Of a stretch of 64,000 bases of DNA, positions 44,077 to 53,868 are shown one piece after another. The position numbers were made by a program, and so were the translations under genes. Source of the stretch: Paenibacillus lycopersici (GTDB taxonomy: Bacteria; Bacillota; Bacilli; Paenibacillales; Paenibacillaceae). Where the stretch lies: assembly GCF_010119935.1 (NCBI RefSeq), contig NZ_CP048209.1, forward strand, positions 5,616,001 through 5,680,000, written 5' to 3'. The notes beneath the pieces are model-generated. The model made no database searches and was not told the origin of the DNA. It worked only from the letters and a program-made list of their open reading frames with translations. The stretch's first letter is position 1; every line of letters begins with the position of its first letter.

Positions 44077-45243
44077 TTAACGCAGCTCCGAGATCGCGAC
44101 CCAACGGCGCTCCTCGATGGACTTGTCGACCGCTTCGAGCACCGCTTGGCATTCCACGCCGTCCGCGAAGTTCGGAACCGGCTGGCGGTCTTCCGCGATC
44201 GCATTCATGAACTCGACCATTTCATGCGTGAACGTATGCTCGTAACCGATTGTATGACCCGGCGGCCACCAGTTCTGGCTGTACGCGTGCGCGGCATCCG
44301 TCGCCAGCACGCGGCGGAAGCCCTGCACGTCGCCCTCGTCGTCGGCGAAGAATACCTGCAGCTCGTTCACCCGCTCGAAGTCGAATTTGATGCTGCCTTT
44401 GCTGCCGTTGATCTCGAACGAGTTCGTGCAGCGATGGCCCTGCGCGAAGCGCGTCGCTTCTATGCTGCCGAGAGCGCCGTTCGCGAAGCGAGCGAGGAAC
44501 AGCGTCGCGTCGTCGACGGTCACTTCGCCCTTCGGCGCTTCCTTATCGGCTTTCGCGGTGAGTCCGCCGGTCGTCGCCGTCAGCAGCGGACGCTCCTTGA
44601 CGAACGTTTCGCTCATGCCGATCACTTCGTTGAATTCGCCGACGAGGAAACGGGCCATGTCGATGACATGCGCGCCAAGGTCGCCATGGGCGCCGGAGCC
44701 GGCAATGTCCTTCTGCAGACGCCAGACGAGCGGGAATTCCGGATCGACGATCCAATCCTGCAGGAAGAAGCCGCGGAAATGATAGATTTTGCCGAGGCGG
44801 CCTTCTTGGATCAACTTCTTCGCCAGCTGGACAGCCGGAGCGAAACGGTAGTTGAAGCCGACCATATGCTTGACGCCCGCTTTCTCGGCCGCATTCAGCA
44901 TTTCGATCGAGTCCGCCAGATTCAGCGCAAGCGGCTTCTCGCAGAAAATATGTTTGCCTGCCTTCGCGGCGGCAATGGCGATTTCCTTGTGCGCGTCGCT
45001 CGGCGCATTAATGTCCACGACATCGATATCGTCGCGTTCGACAAGCTTGCGCCAGTCGGTCTCGGCGCTCTCCCAGCCGAATTGCGAGCGTGCCTGCTCC
45101 AGGCCTGCGGCGTCGCGGCCGCAAATCGCCGTCATCTGCGGGCGCGTGACGTTCGGGAAGAACATCGGCATGGCGCGGTAGGCGTTGCTGTGCGCTTTCC
45201 CCATAAATTTATAACCGATCATCCCTATGCGAATATTGCTCAT
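44077..45243 (-). CDS. Gfo/Idh/MocA oxidoreductase (copy 3, divergent)
   Basis: ATG 45243 follows GAGAGGTGGAATTGTACG; product 388 residues. Motifs are IRIGMIGYKFMGKAHSNAYR, FCEKPLALNLADS and GALGSIEATRFAQGHR. It is more distant from the two duplicates downstream and longer in the substrate domain. It is 52 bp from the LacI gene and 39 bp from the ThuA gene, all same strand, forming a sugar-oxidation operon. Confidence 0.92.
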   Translation of the reverse strand: MSNIRIGMIGYKFMGKAHSNAYRAMPMFFPNVTRPQMTAICGRDAAGLEQARSQFGWESAETDWRKLVERDDIDVVDINAPSDAHKEIAIAAAKAGKHIFCEKPLALNLADSIEMLNAAEKAGVKHMVGFNYRFAPAVQLAKKLIQEGRLGKIYHFRGFFLQDWIVDPEFPLVWRLQKDIAGSGAHGDLGAHVIDMARFLVGEFNEVIGMSETFVKERPLLTATTGGLTAKADKEAPKGEVTVDDATLFLARFANGALGSIEATRFAQGHRCTNSFEINGSKGSIKFDFERVNELQVFFADDEGDVQGFRRVLATDAAHAYSQNWWPPGHTIGYEHTFTHEMVEFMNAIAEDRQPVPNFADGVECQAVLEAVDKSIEERRWVAISELR

Positions 45244-45295
45244 CGTACAATTCCACCTCTCATCAGATTTGTTGGCAAGCAAGTCCGAATGCGCG

Positions 45296-46333
45296 TCAGG
45301 CTTTCTTCGCGTCTTCCGCCGAAGAAGAAGCGCGTTCAATCAGTTTGACCGGCAGTTTCACCGCGAAGGCTTCCGCGTCCTCGGTATTCGTCACGATGTC
45401 CAGCAGCTTCGAAGCGGCTTCGCAGCCAATCTCGAAGAACGGCACGCGAATCGACGTCAGCGGCGGATCCGTCATGCGCACGATGTCGGAATCGTCGCAG
45501 CCGATAAGCGCGATTTCTTCGCCGACGCGGATGCCCAGCTCCTTCAAGCCTTGCAGCAATCCGATCGCCATCCGGTCGTTCGCGGCAATGACGGCGTCGA
45601 TGCGTCCTTCGCGCACGAGCGCTGCAACCGCTTTCGCTTGCAAGTAGCCGCTCTTGCGGCTGTAGTTGCCCAGCAGCACGCGCTCCGGCAGGAACGACAG
45701 CCCGGCCTCCTCCAGCGCTTGACGGTAACCGAGCAGCCGATCCTCGCTGTTGGAGTATTCCGATGGTCCGTTCAAGAAGCAGATCCGGGTACAGCCTTGC
45801 GATACCAAATGCCGAACCGCATCGATGCTGCCCGTCCGTTGATCGGCATCCACCGAGTTGTAGGCTTCGCCTTCAAAACGCTGGTTGACGAGACAGAACG
45901 GGTAATGGCCTTGTTTCAATTCAGCTAAGGCTTCACGTTCGGACGGCGTATCCTGCGCACCGACGATGATGCAGCCGTCGATTTTCTGGGTGCGAAATAA
46001 ATTGGCGTAGTCTCTAGGCTCGTGAGGTTCGCGAAAAAGCAGCAACAGGTCATATCCGCGCTGTTTGGCCGTCATGCCGATTCCGCTCAGCACTTCGGAA
46101 AAATAATACGTCGAGAACAAATTCACTTTCGGCAGCATCGGCAGGATAACGCCCAGATTGCCGCTCTTTCGCAGCGCGAACCGCTGCGCAAGCGCGCTCG
46201 GCACGTAATTCAACTGCTGCGCCGCCTCGAGAACGCGTCTCGCCGTTTCTTCCTTTACAGCCCCTCCGCCGCTAAGCACGCGCGAAACCGTCGCCTCCGA
46301 CACGCCGGCAAGCTCAGCGACCTTTTTACGGAT
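45296..46333 (-). CDS. LacI-family transcriptional regulator, unusual start codon
   Basis: The helix-turn-helix is RKKVAELAGVSEATVSRVLSG, followed by the hinge LNYVPSALAQRFALRK and the periplasmic-binding-protein-like sugar domain. The only ATG/GTG/TTG/CTG in the region is GTG 46303, inside the helix-turn-helix, which would remove the first helix. The codon ATC at 46333-46331 follows GGAGGAAGGACTT with good spacing and gives a complete domain, so an ATC start is proposed. Upstream there is a stop (TAG) in frame. It probably represses the oxidoreductase/ThuA operon through the palindrome at 46367-46382. Confidence 0.85.
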   Translation of the reverse strand: MRKKVAELAGVSEATVSRVLSGGGAVKEETARRVLEAAQQLNYVPSALAQRFALRKSGNLGVILPMLPKVNLFSTYYFSEVLSGIGMTAKQRGYDLLLLFREPHEPRDYANLFRTQKIDGCIIVGAQDTPSEREALAELKQGHYPFCLVNQRFEGEAYNSVDADQRTGSIDAVRHLVSQGCTRICFLNGPSEYSNSEDRLLGYRQALEEAGLSFLPERVLLGNYSRKSGYLQAKAVAALVREGRIDAVIAANDRMAIGLLQGLKELGIRVGEEIALIGCDDSDIVRMTDPPLTSIRVPFFEIGCEAASKLLDIVTNTEDAEAFAVKLPVKLIERASSSAEDAKKA

Positions 46334-46366
46334 AAGTCCTTCCTCCCGTTCTTCCTAAAGATTGTC

Positions 46367-46409
46367 ATGTACACGCGTACATTTTCTCATGACCGTCAAG
46401 TCTTGTCAA
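46367..46409 (-). promoter_or_regulatory. LacI-gene promoter with overlapping palindromic operator
   Basis: On the minus strand TTGACA (46409-46404), 17 bp, then GAAAAT (46386-46381), immediately followed by the near-palindrome ATGTACGCGTGTACAT (46382-46367). The palindrome covers the start of transcription, as in autorepressed LacI-family genes. Confidence 0.75.
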
Positions 46410-46575
46410 CGAAGAATCTTGTCTATTGATGTAACTATATAGGCGATGGTTCCAATTATTTTTGTAAACCTTTGTAAATGCGATGAGCCGCTATTCCATG
46501 CCGATCAATGCCGCGCGGTTGTCGCGCTCCATCGCAGCGGTTAGCCCGACGAGGCGCGGCGATGGATCCGGCAGG

Positions 46576-46604
46576 ACGATACACGATACGACGATACACG
46601 ATAC
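46576..46604. repeat. Two 14-bp direct repeats (15-bp period)
   Basis: ACGATACACGATAC occurs twice, at 46576-46589 and 46591-46604, with one base between. Each unit is itself a doubled ACGATAC. No function is evident. Confidence 0.7.
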
Positions 46605-46611
46605 TAAGCCC

Positions 46612-46653
46612 AAAAAAAGACCTCGCGCCCGTACATCTACGGAAGCGAGGTCT
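46612..46653 (-). terminator. Terminator of prfC
   Basis: AGACCTCGC pairs with GCGAGGTCT around a 16-base imperfect stem, with TTTTTTT after it on the minus strand, 12 bp past the prfC stop. Confidence 0.9.
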
Positions 46654-46664
46654 TCTTCGTCGTC

Positions 46665-48251
46665 TTAAGGCGCCATCTCCAGAAACCTGGAGGTCGGATT
46701 CTTATCCATGGCCGTGCGCATGGCGTATTCGTTCTCGAACAGCGCCACGTAGTTGTCCTTCTTATCCTTCACGAGCGTCGAGTTGATCCGGTATTTGGAC
46801 GGATCGATCTTGTCGTCGACGATCCAGCGCGCGAATTGGAACGGCATCCGGTGCAGCATAATGTCTACGCCGTACTCAGCGCGCATCCGATGCTCGAACA
46901 CCTCGAATTGCAGCTGGCCGACAACGCCGAGAATCGTCTCGTCGAAGCTGCCCGTGGAATGGAACACCTGAATGGTGCCTTCCTCCGTCAGCTGGTCGAT
47001 GCCCTTCTGGTACTGCTTATGCTTCAAGGCATTCTTGACGGTCACCTTCGCGAACAGCTCCGGCGAGAACGTCGGCAGCTCGTCGAAGACGATCTCGCTG
47101 CCCTGGGATAACGAATCGCCGATCCGGAAGATGCCGGGATCGAACAAGCCGATAATGTCGCCCGGATACGCGTTCTCGACGATATCGCGGTCCTGCGCCA
47201 GGAATTGCTGCGGCTGCGACAGCTTGATGTCCTTGCCGTTGCGTACGTGGCGAACCGTCATGCCGCGCTCGAACCGGCCGGAGCAGATGCGCAGGAACGC
47301 GATCCGGTCGCGGTGGGCCGGATTCATATTCGCCTGGATTTTGAACACGTAGCCCGAGAACTTCTCGTTCGTCGGTTCCACCGGACCGCTTGTGCTTTGG
47401 CGCGACGTCGGCGCCGGCGCAAGCTGCAGGAAATTCTCAAGGAACGTCTGCACGCCGAAGTTGTTCACGGCGCTCCCGAAGAAGAGCGGCGTCAGCTCGC
47501 CCGCGCGGACCTTGTCATAATCGAACTGATCGCCCGCGACGTCCAGCAGCTCCAAATCCGCGATCAGCTGATCGGTCAGATAGTCGCCGGCCATCTCGCG
47601 GATATGCGGATCGTTGTAATCCGCGACCTTCTGCACTTCGATCGTCGAATGGTCGTTGCCCCGGAAGAGCTCTACCTGGTTCTTCATGCGGTCGTAGACG
47701 CCGCACAGCTCGCGGCCCATGCCGATCGGCCAGTTCATCGGAACGGCCCGGATGCCGAGCACGCGCTCAAGCTCTTCCATCAGATCGAACGGGTTTTGGC
47801 CTTCGCGGTCCAGCTTGTTAATGAACGTGAAGATCGGAATGCCGCGCCGGCTGCAGACCTGGAACAGCTTGATCGTCTGCGCCTCGACGCCTTTCGCGAC
47901 GTCGATCAGCATGACCGCGCTGTCCGCGGCCGTCAGCGTCCGGTACGTGTCTTCGCTGAAGTCCTGGTGACCGGGCGTATCCAAAATATTGACGCGGTGG
48001 CCGCTGTAATCGAACTGCATGACGGAAGACGTAACCGAAATCCCCCGCTGCTTCTCGATTTCCATCCAGTCGCTCGTCGCATGACGGCTCGCTTTGCGCG
48101 CCTTGACCGATCCCGCTTCGCGGATCGCGCCTCCGAACAGGAGCAGCTTCTCCGTCAGCGTCGTTTTCCCCGCATCGGGGTGAGAAATAATGGCGAACGT
48201 GCGCCGCTTCTCGACTTCTTGCTTGATTTCATCCGCAATTGTTTTGCTCAT
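46665..48251 (-). CDS. prfC: Peptide chain release factor 3
   Basis: ATG 48251 follows AAGGGAACTATC; product 528 residues. The GTPase domain has ISHPDAGKTTLTEK (P-loop), RGISVTSSVMQFDY (switch I), DTPGHQDFSEDTY (G3) and FINKLD (G4), and the C-terminal RF3 region LGVVGQLQFEVFEHRMRAE is diagnostic. RF3 removes RF1/RF2 from the ribosome after termination. The upstream frame extension to 48392 belongs to the decayed cyclase gene, not to prfC. Confidence 0.96.
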   Translation of the reverse strand: MSKTIADEIKQEVEKRRTFAIISHPDAGKTTLTEKLLLFGGAIREAGSVKARKASRHATSDWMEIEKQRGISVTSSVMQFDYSGHRVNILDTPGHQDFSEDTYRTLTAADSAVMLIDVAKGVEAQTIKLFQVCSRRGIPIFTFINKLDREGQNPFDLMEELERVLGIRAVPMNWPIGMGRELCGVYDRMKNQVELFRGNDHSTIEVQKVADYNDPHIREMAGDYLTDQLIADLELLDVAGDQFDYDKVRAGELTPLFFGSAVNNFGVQTFLENFLQLAPAPTSRQSTSGPVEPTNEKFSGYVFKIQANMNPAHRDRIAFLRICSGRFERGMTVRHVRNGKDIKLSQPQQFLAQDRDIVENAYPGDIIGLFDPGIFRIGDSLSQGSEIVFDELPTFSPELFAKVTVKNALKHKQYQKGIDQLTEEGTIQVFHSTGSFDETILGVVGQLQFEVFEHRMRAEYGVDIMLHRMPFQFARWIVDDKIDPSKYRINSTLVKDKKDNYVALFENEYAMRTAMDKNPTSRFLEMAP

Positions 48252-48284
48252 GATAGTTCCCTTCGTCCCTTTTACATGCCGCCG

Positions 48285-48563
48285 GTCGGGAGCGTGCAGG
48301 CTGAAAGCCGCATCGATTCCCGCAAGCTTAAGCGGCGCAATGACCCTGCAATAACTGCCTGGCGCGATATCCATCGATCGCAGCCCTTCCAAGATAATGA
48401 CGTTGTTGCGATTAAATGAGCGCGGCGGCCGCAGCCGCCAATTGTCCCCGAACGATGGTCTCGATTGTTCCGCGATCCTTCAGCATATGCAGCGGTGCGC
48501 CTGCGTGCGTGCCGCAGCCGATGCGGCAAGCCGGGGCTTGGTTGTATACGGCCCAAGCGGCCA
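48285..48563 (-). pseudogene. Decayed cyclase/arylformamidase-family gene
   Basis: Two frames carry pieces of a cyclase (PF04199-type). The upper frame (about 48563-48412) reads WAVYNQAPA, then CRIGCGTHAGAPLHML and KDRGTIETIVRG, where GTHxxAPLH is the metal-binding signature. The lower frame reads NNVIILEGLRSMDIAPGSY and VIAPLKLAGIDAA, the typical C-terminal phrases. The middle and much of the N-terminus are missing, and the two parts are out of frame, so this is a deletion-scarred pseudogene. Family assignment is by recognition of the motif. Confidence 0.65.
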
Positions 48564-48660
48564 AGCCTCTTCGCTATCATCGCTGCGCACCGCTATCGTC
48601 AATCGATGATGCAGATACATAACCGGCCCGCTCAGCCCCTGCGCTTCGCCAATCGTTTCG

Positions 48661-50220
48661 CTATTTCGGACCGCCCGAAATCCAGATCACATTGTCTTCC
48701 GCCTGCCCGTTGACCGGCCACCAATGGAAACCGTCCTGGGCGAGCAGCTTGTCGGTGCGCTCCGGCCCCCACGATCCCGCGGGATAGAGCTGCAAGCTCG
48801 CGCCGCCGTCTTCGCGCCAAGCGTCGGCGATGCGGTCCACGAACGACCACGCCTGCGCGACTTCGTCCCAGCGGGTGAAGTAGGTCGACTCGCCGCGGGC
48901 CGCGTCGTAGATCAAACGCTCGTACGCTTCCGGCGTATTGATGCCGACCTGGCAGCTTTGGCAGAATTCCATCGATACCGGCTGCACGACGTTGTCGACG
49001 CCAGGCTTCTTCGCATTGATTTTAATATAGATGCCTTCCATCGGGTTCACCCGGATGACGAGCAGGTTCGGCGCCAAATCGTGGCGGTTCGCGAACAGGA
49101 TGTTGTCCGGCACGTTCTTGAATTCAATGACGACTTCCGTCGTCTTCACCGGCAGCCGCTTGCCCGTGCGGATATAGAACGGAACGCCCGCCCAGCGGAA
49201 ATTGTCCACGAATACGCGCGCCGCGAAATACGTTTCCGTCGCCGACTGCGGATTGACGGAATCCTCCTGGCGATAGCCCGTCAGCGGCTTGCCTTTGCTC
49301 TCGCCTTCGCTGTATTGGCCGCGGATCACGTTCGCCGCCACCGCTTCGCCCGATTCGAACGGACGCAGCGAGCGAAGCGCCTTCACCTTCTCGTCGCGAA
49401 TGTCTTCGGGATGCAGACGGCTTGGCGGTTCCATGGCGATCATCGACAGCATCTGCATCATATGGTTCTGAACCATGTCCCGCAGCGCGCCGGACTTATC
49501 GTAATAACCGCCGCGCTCTTCGACGCCGACCGTCTCCGACAGCGTGATTTGCACGTTGGCGATATGCTTATTGTTCCACAGCGGCTCGAAAAATGCATTG
49601 GAGAACCGGAGCACTTCGATATTTTGCACCATTTCCTTGCCCAAGTAGTGGTCGATCCGATAGATCTCCTCTTCCTTGAACACTTGGCTCAGCTGCGCGT
49701 TCAGCTTGCGGGCCGATTCCAGGTCGTAGCCGAACGGCTTCTCGATGACGAGGCGGTTCCAGCCATGCGAGTCCAGCATGCCGCCGTCGCGCAGATTGAA
49801 CGATACCGGTCCGAACAGCTCGGGCGCAAGCGCCAGATAGAACAGCCGATTGCCCGGAATGCCGAACTGCGCGTCCAGTTCCTTCGACAGGCGGTCCAGC
49901 TCGCGGAATCCGTCAACGTTGTTGATGTCGAGCGACATATAGACGAAATGGGATGCGAAGCGTTCCCACTTCTCGGCGTCCTCCACCTTATACCGGCAAA
50001 ATTCGGCGATCGATTCGTGAACGTCGGCGCGGAATTGTTCGTTCGTGCGCGGTCTGCGCGCAAGGCCGACAACGGCGAAATCCTCGGCCAGCTTGCCTTC
50101 CTTATATAAGCTGAAAAGCGCAGGGAAAAGTTTGCGGCGAGCCAAATCGCCGGTCGCCCCAAACAAATAGTAAACCGCACCTTCTGCGGCTATGGTTTCG
50201 TGTTTGTTCACTTCGGTCAT
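48661..50220 (-). CDS. zwf: Glucose-6-phosphate 1-dehydrogenase
   Basis: The 519-residue enzyme has YLFGATGDLARRKLFPAL (NADP binding), the active-site RIDHYLGKEMVQNI segment with the catalytic histidine, and the family-specific EKPFGYDLESARKLN stretch. It converts glucose-6-phosphate to 6-phosphogluconolactone, first step of the oxidative pentose phosphate pathway. GAGGGA directly precedes ATG 50220; GTG 50211 has better spacing and may be the true start. Monocistronic by spacing. Confidence 0.95.
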   Translation of the reverse strand: MTEVNKHETIAAEGAVYYLFGATGDLARRKLFPALFSLYKEGKLAEDFAVVGLARRPRTNEQFRADVHESIAEFCRYKVEDAEKWERFASHFVYMSLDINNVDGFRELDRLSKELDAQFGIPGNRLFYLALAPELFGPVSFNLRDGGMLDSHGWNRLVIEKPFGYDLESARKLNAQLSQVFKEEEIYRIDHYLGKEMVQNIEVLRFSNAFFEPLWNNKHIANVQITLSETVGVEERGGYYDKSGALRDMVQNHMMQMLSMIAMEPPSRLHPEDIRDEKVKALRSLRPFESGEAVAANVIRGQYSEGESKGKPLTGYRQEDSVNPQSATETYFAARVFVDNFRWAGVPFYIRTGKRLPVKTTEVVIEFKNVPDNILFANRHDLAPNLLVIRVNPMEGIYIKINAKKPGVDNVVQPVSMEFCQSCQVGINTPEAYERLIYDAARGESTYFTRWDEVAQAWSFVDRIADAWREDGGASLQLYPAGSWGPERTDKLLAQDGFHWWPVNGQAEDNVIWISGGPK

Positions 50221-50346
50221 TCCCTCATTCTCTCATATGTATTTTTATGCATCGGTTGACAAGAAGCTTTTAATGTAGTTTAGCATAACAAGCGGTTAGA
50301 TGCTATTCATCGGAACATAAAAAAACGCGGTGCCAAACCAAAACTT

Positions 50347-51270
<924 letters not shown>

Positions 51271-51443
51271 CTATTGCAGGGCGAATTGGGTATCTATCCA
51301 TACGCATCCGCCGCTGGGTGAATACACTGTCACAAGGTGAAACGACTCAGGGTCTTCCCTCTGGGGGCGCGCGTTTCATTCCGGAGAAGTCCATGCAGAG
51401 CCCTGGATTTCATAAACAGCCAGAGGAGGTGTCAACAGCCTAG

Positions 51444-51827
51444 ATGGAACAAATTTATCCGTTGCAAGAAGATCATATCAAGCAGTTTTGCGGCATGGCG
51501 GTTTGCGTTGTCACGACGGAGGGTAAACGACATTTCGGCGTCTTGAGCCGCTGTCATGAAGGACGGATCATGCTGAACGAACGCGCGGAAGCGGCTGCCA
51601 ATGCGACCGTCGGCGTTCAACAACAAGGCAAATTAACGAATCAGAAGAGCAAGAAGCAGAAGAAAGGCAAATCGACGGCAGAAAGCAAGCCGAAGGAAAC
51701 CGCGCAAACGCAAGCCTATTATCCCTACGATCCGTATTATAGCGACTATTATGGATACGGCGGCTGGTTCGGCGAGGCGGCTGCTTTCGAGCTGGCCTCG
51801 ATCGCTTTCCTGTTCCTGCTCATTTAA
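51444..51827 (+). CDS. Small protein with tyrosine/glycine-rich segment, unknown function
   Basis: The 127-residue product starts MEQIYPLQEDHIKQFCGMAV with VCVVTTEGKRHFGVLS (Sm-like strand pattern), then a Lys/Thr/Gln-rich linker, a YYPYDPYYSDYYGYGG low-complexity segment and a C-terminal hydrophobic AAFELASIAFLFLLI. This layout is seen in Paenibacillus-type spore or membrane small proteins; no family assigned. The ribosome site GAGGAGGT is 14 bases before the ATG. Confidence 0.65.
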   Translation: MEQIYPLQEDHIKQFCGMAVCVVTTEGKRHFGVLSRCHEGRIMLNERAEAAANATVGVQQQGKLTNQKSKKQKKGKSTAESKPKETAQTQAYYPYDPYYSDYYGYGGWFGEAAAFELASIAFLFLLI

Positions 51828-51900
51828 GCGCTTCTCGAACGCCCGGGCCTTACGCTCCCTGAGCGGGACTCGGGCTCTGGTTGTGCCGGGGCTTGTCCGC

Positions 51901-51960
51901 TCGATTGCCATCGAATGCCTTCGATTGCCTTCGAATGGCTTCGAAAGCCTTCGAATGCCG
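51901..51960. repeat. Six tandem 10-bp repeats
   Basis: Six units of about TCGAATGCCT occur back to back. They differ at one to three positions. They lie 74 bp after the small Tyr-rich gene. Three of the units could read as TTCGAA-containing palindromes. Confidence 0.85.
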
Positions 51961-52199
51961 AGCGTCATGATTTCTTGCAGCTTTTCTGCACGAAGTGCGA
52001 CGGCGCATCGACGGCAGTCAACCTCAGGCCGTGCGGCACGAACGGTTCGGCTGTAAACAAGGTCGAGGGAGGATTGGAAAACGGCCTGCTTGAAACGAAT
52101 CGGATCACGTTCTGCAACATTATTCCTGCCTGTTTGGTACAACGCCGCATTTATCTGGTATGTTTAGAATAACACAATCCGTTGTCGGAGGCGATTGCT

Positions 52200-53522
52200 A
52201 TGGTAATGCCGTACTCGGTACCGGCTGTCTTCGGAACCGTTCGGCGCTCGAACGAGCCCGTTATCCCTGTTGAGAGATACGCGATGTATCCGTATGTCTA
52301 TGACGATCTTTACGGTTACCTGAACAATGGCGCCGGCAAGGCGAAGAAGGCGCGGATGTCCAGACCGGCATACGCCGACCTTCCCGCTTCCATGCCCGCA
52401 GCAGCGCGCGCATCGCTGCTGGCCGCATTGGAAGCCGCGGACGCCTGGCTTGCGCAATGCCACGCGATCGAAGAAACGTTGTCCGCGCTCTTGCTGCGCC
52501 GTTCCTCCGTCTTTGCGAAGCGCAGCGTAATCGCGGACGGGGAAGTTATCGGCCGCGCCGGGAACGAGGCTCCGATCGGACCATTCACTCTTCATGTCGC
52601 GTCGGTCGCGCGCCCCCAGCGCAATATCGGCTTTGACGTCATGCCCTTCGCACCGTCCGTTATTCCGCCGGGCATACATCGCGTGAACTTCTCGGGCAGC
52701 TTCGGCGAACGGCTGCTGACCATTCCCGTACAGCACGGGGCCTCCAATATCGCCGTCCTGCGAAAGCTGCGCGATGCAGTGAATGCCGGCGAGCTCGGAG
52801 TTATCGCCGGGCTGGAGACGGAGCCGCAGTCAGGCATCGTGCGTCTGGAGCTGCGCGCGGAGCATCCCGGAACGGAGCATGCGTTCAATCTCGAGGATGC
52901 CGGCGGGAGCAGCCTTGTCGGCAGCAGCGGCATCGGACGCGTGGCGTCCGCCGCTTCCAATGCCGTATATGCCGTGGACCAAGAAGCCTTCGAGAGCGCT
53001 TCCACGAATGAAATAACGCTCCTTAACAATCAGATCATGCTTGATTTGACCTTTGCGGACCGCGCCGCCGCCATCGCCGTCCGCGTGGTGCCCGATCTCT
53101 CCTTCGCTTCGGAACAGCTGCGCGCCTTAGTCGAGGGCGTCAATACGCTGCGTGCCGTCCATGGCCAGGCCCGGGGCGGCCTTGAGCCGTCGTTCATGCG
53201 CAGCATCGAAGCGGCGATAGCGCATGGCGGCGCACTGACAGCCGGGCTGCGGCGGATCGCGGACGGCTCCTGGCAGCTGGATGAAGGACAGCTGCTGGCT
53301 GCGGCAAGCACGCAATTCGAGGAGCTGCAGCTGCAGCTCACGGGACGCAGCGGATTCGCCGCCGCATTTGCAGAGGAGCTGCGGCGCATGACAAGCCTGC
53401 CGACTGAGGCGCTGATCAACGTCAAGGCGAGCGCGTTTCGACCGTTTGCGCGTTACGGCGCATCCTCCGAGCTTTACTTGCAGGTGCGGCTGAGCGGGTT
53501 TCATGTGAATGGCGTTTTGTAG
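52200..53522 (+). CDS. FliD-like (flagellar hook-associated protein 2-type) protein, divergent
   Basis: ATG 52200 lies after GGAGGCGATTGCT; product 440 residues. The middle part contains IHRVNFSGSFGERLLTIPV and the segments AVLRKLRDAVNAGELGVIAG and LELRAEHPGTEHAFNLED, resembling the flagellin-hook-IN motifs, and AVYAVDQEAFESASTNEIT with LLNNQIMLDLTF matches the FliD pattern of an embedded domain. No other flagellar genes are near. It may be a degenerate cap-like or surface protein. Assignment is by pattern only. Confidence 0.55.
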   Translation: MVMPYSVPAVFGTVRRSNEPVIPVERYAMYPYVYDDLYGYLNNGAGKAKKARMSRPAYADLPASMPAAARASLLAALEAADAWLAQCHAIEETLSALLLRRSSVFAKRSVIADGEVIGRAGNEAPIGPFTLHVASVARPQRNIGFDVMPFAPSVIPPGIHRVNFSGSFGERLLTIPVQHGASNIAVLRKLRDAVNAGELGVIAGLETEPQSGIVRLELRAEHPGTEHAFNLEDAGGSSLVGSSGIGRVASAASNAVYAVDQEAFESASTNEITLLNNQIMLDLTFADRAAAIAVRVVPDLSFASEQLRALVEGVNTLRAVHGQARGGLEPSFMRSIEAAIAHGGALTAGLRRIADGSWQLDEGQLLAAASTQFEELQLQLTGRSGFAAAFAEELRRMTSLPTEALINVKASAFRPFARYGASSELYLQVRLSGFHVNGVL

Positions 53523-53868
53523 GCTGCGGGATGGTATCGTCGAGTCTCTGGATTACGGAACGAGATGCGGAACCGAGATATTGGGCCGGATGCTGGACAG
53601 GCTATGGAACCGAGCTGCAGACCGCGATACAAGACCGGATTACTGGAACGAATTCAGTACGGAGCCACTGTCCATGATAGAAGTTCTGGTTAAGAGATCG
53701 AAATGCGGAACCGGGCCGCTGGTCTTGATCTATGATCAGGTTACAAGATCGGATTACGAGGCGAATCCACTAACCGCAGTAGAAGCTCGGATACAGAATG
53801 GGGCTACGGACCGATTCAAGCTCCAGAAACTGACTGCGGTACAAGCCCGGGAACCCGTTCCTCCCTAG
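53523..53868. repeat. Degenerate short-repeat stretch
   Basis: Words such as GGATTAC, GGAACCGAG, TACAAGAnCGGATTAC and GCTGC recur at irregular intervals. A 119-residue plus-strand frame (53509-53868) covers the region but overlaps the FliD-like gene, has no ribosome site and reads as low-complexity, so it is not called as a gene. Confidence 0.5.

Noticed and set aside
51915..52172. 85-codon plus-strand frame after the 10-bp repeats, with four cysteines
   Set aside because: Its first part is made of the short repeats, it has no ribosome site, and the cysteines do not form a clear zinc motif; kept only as a weak possibility.
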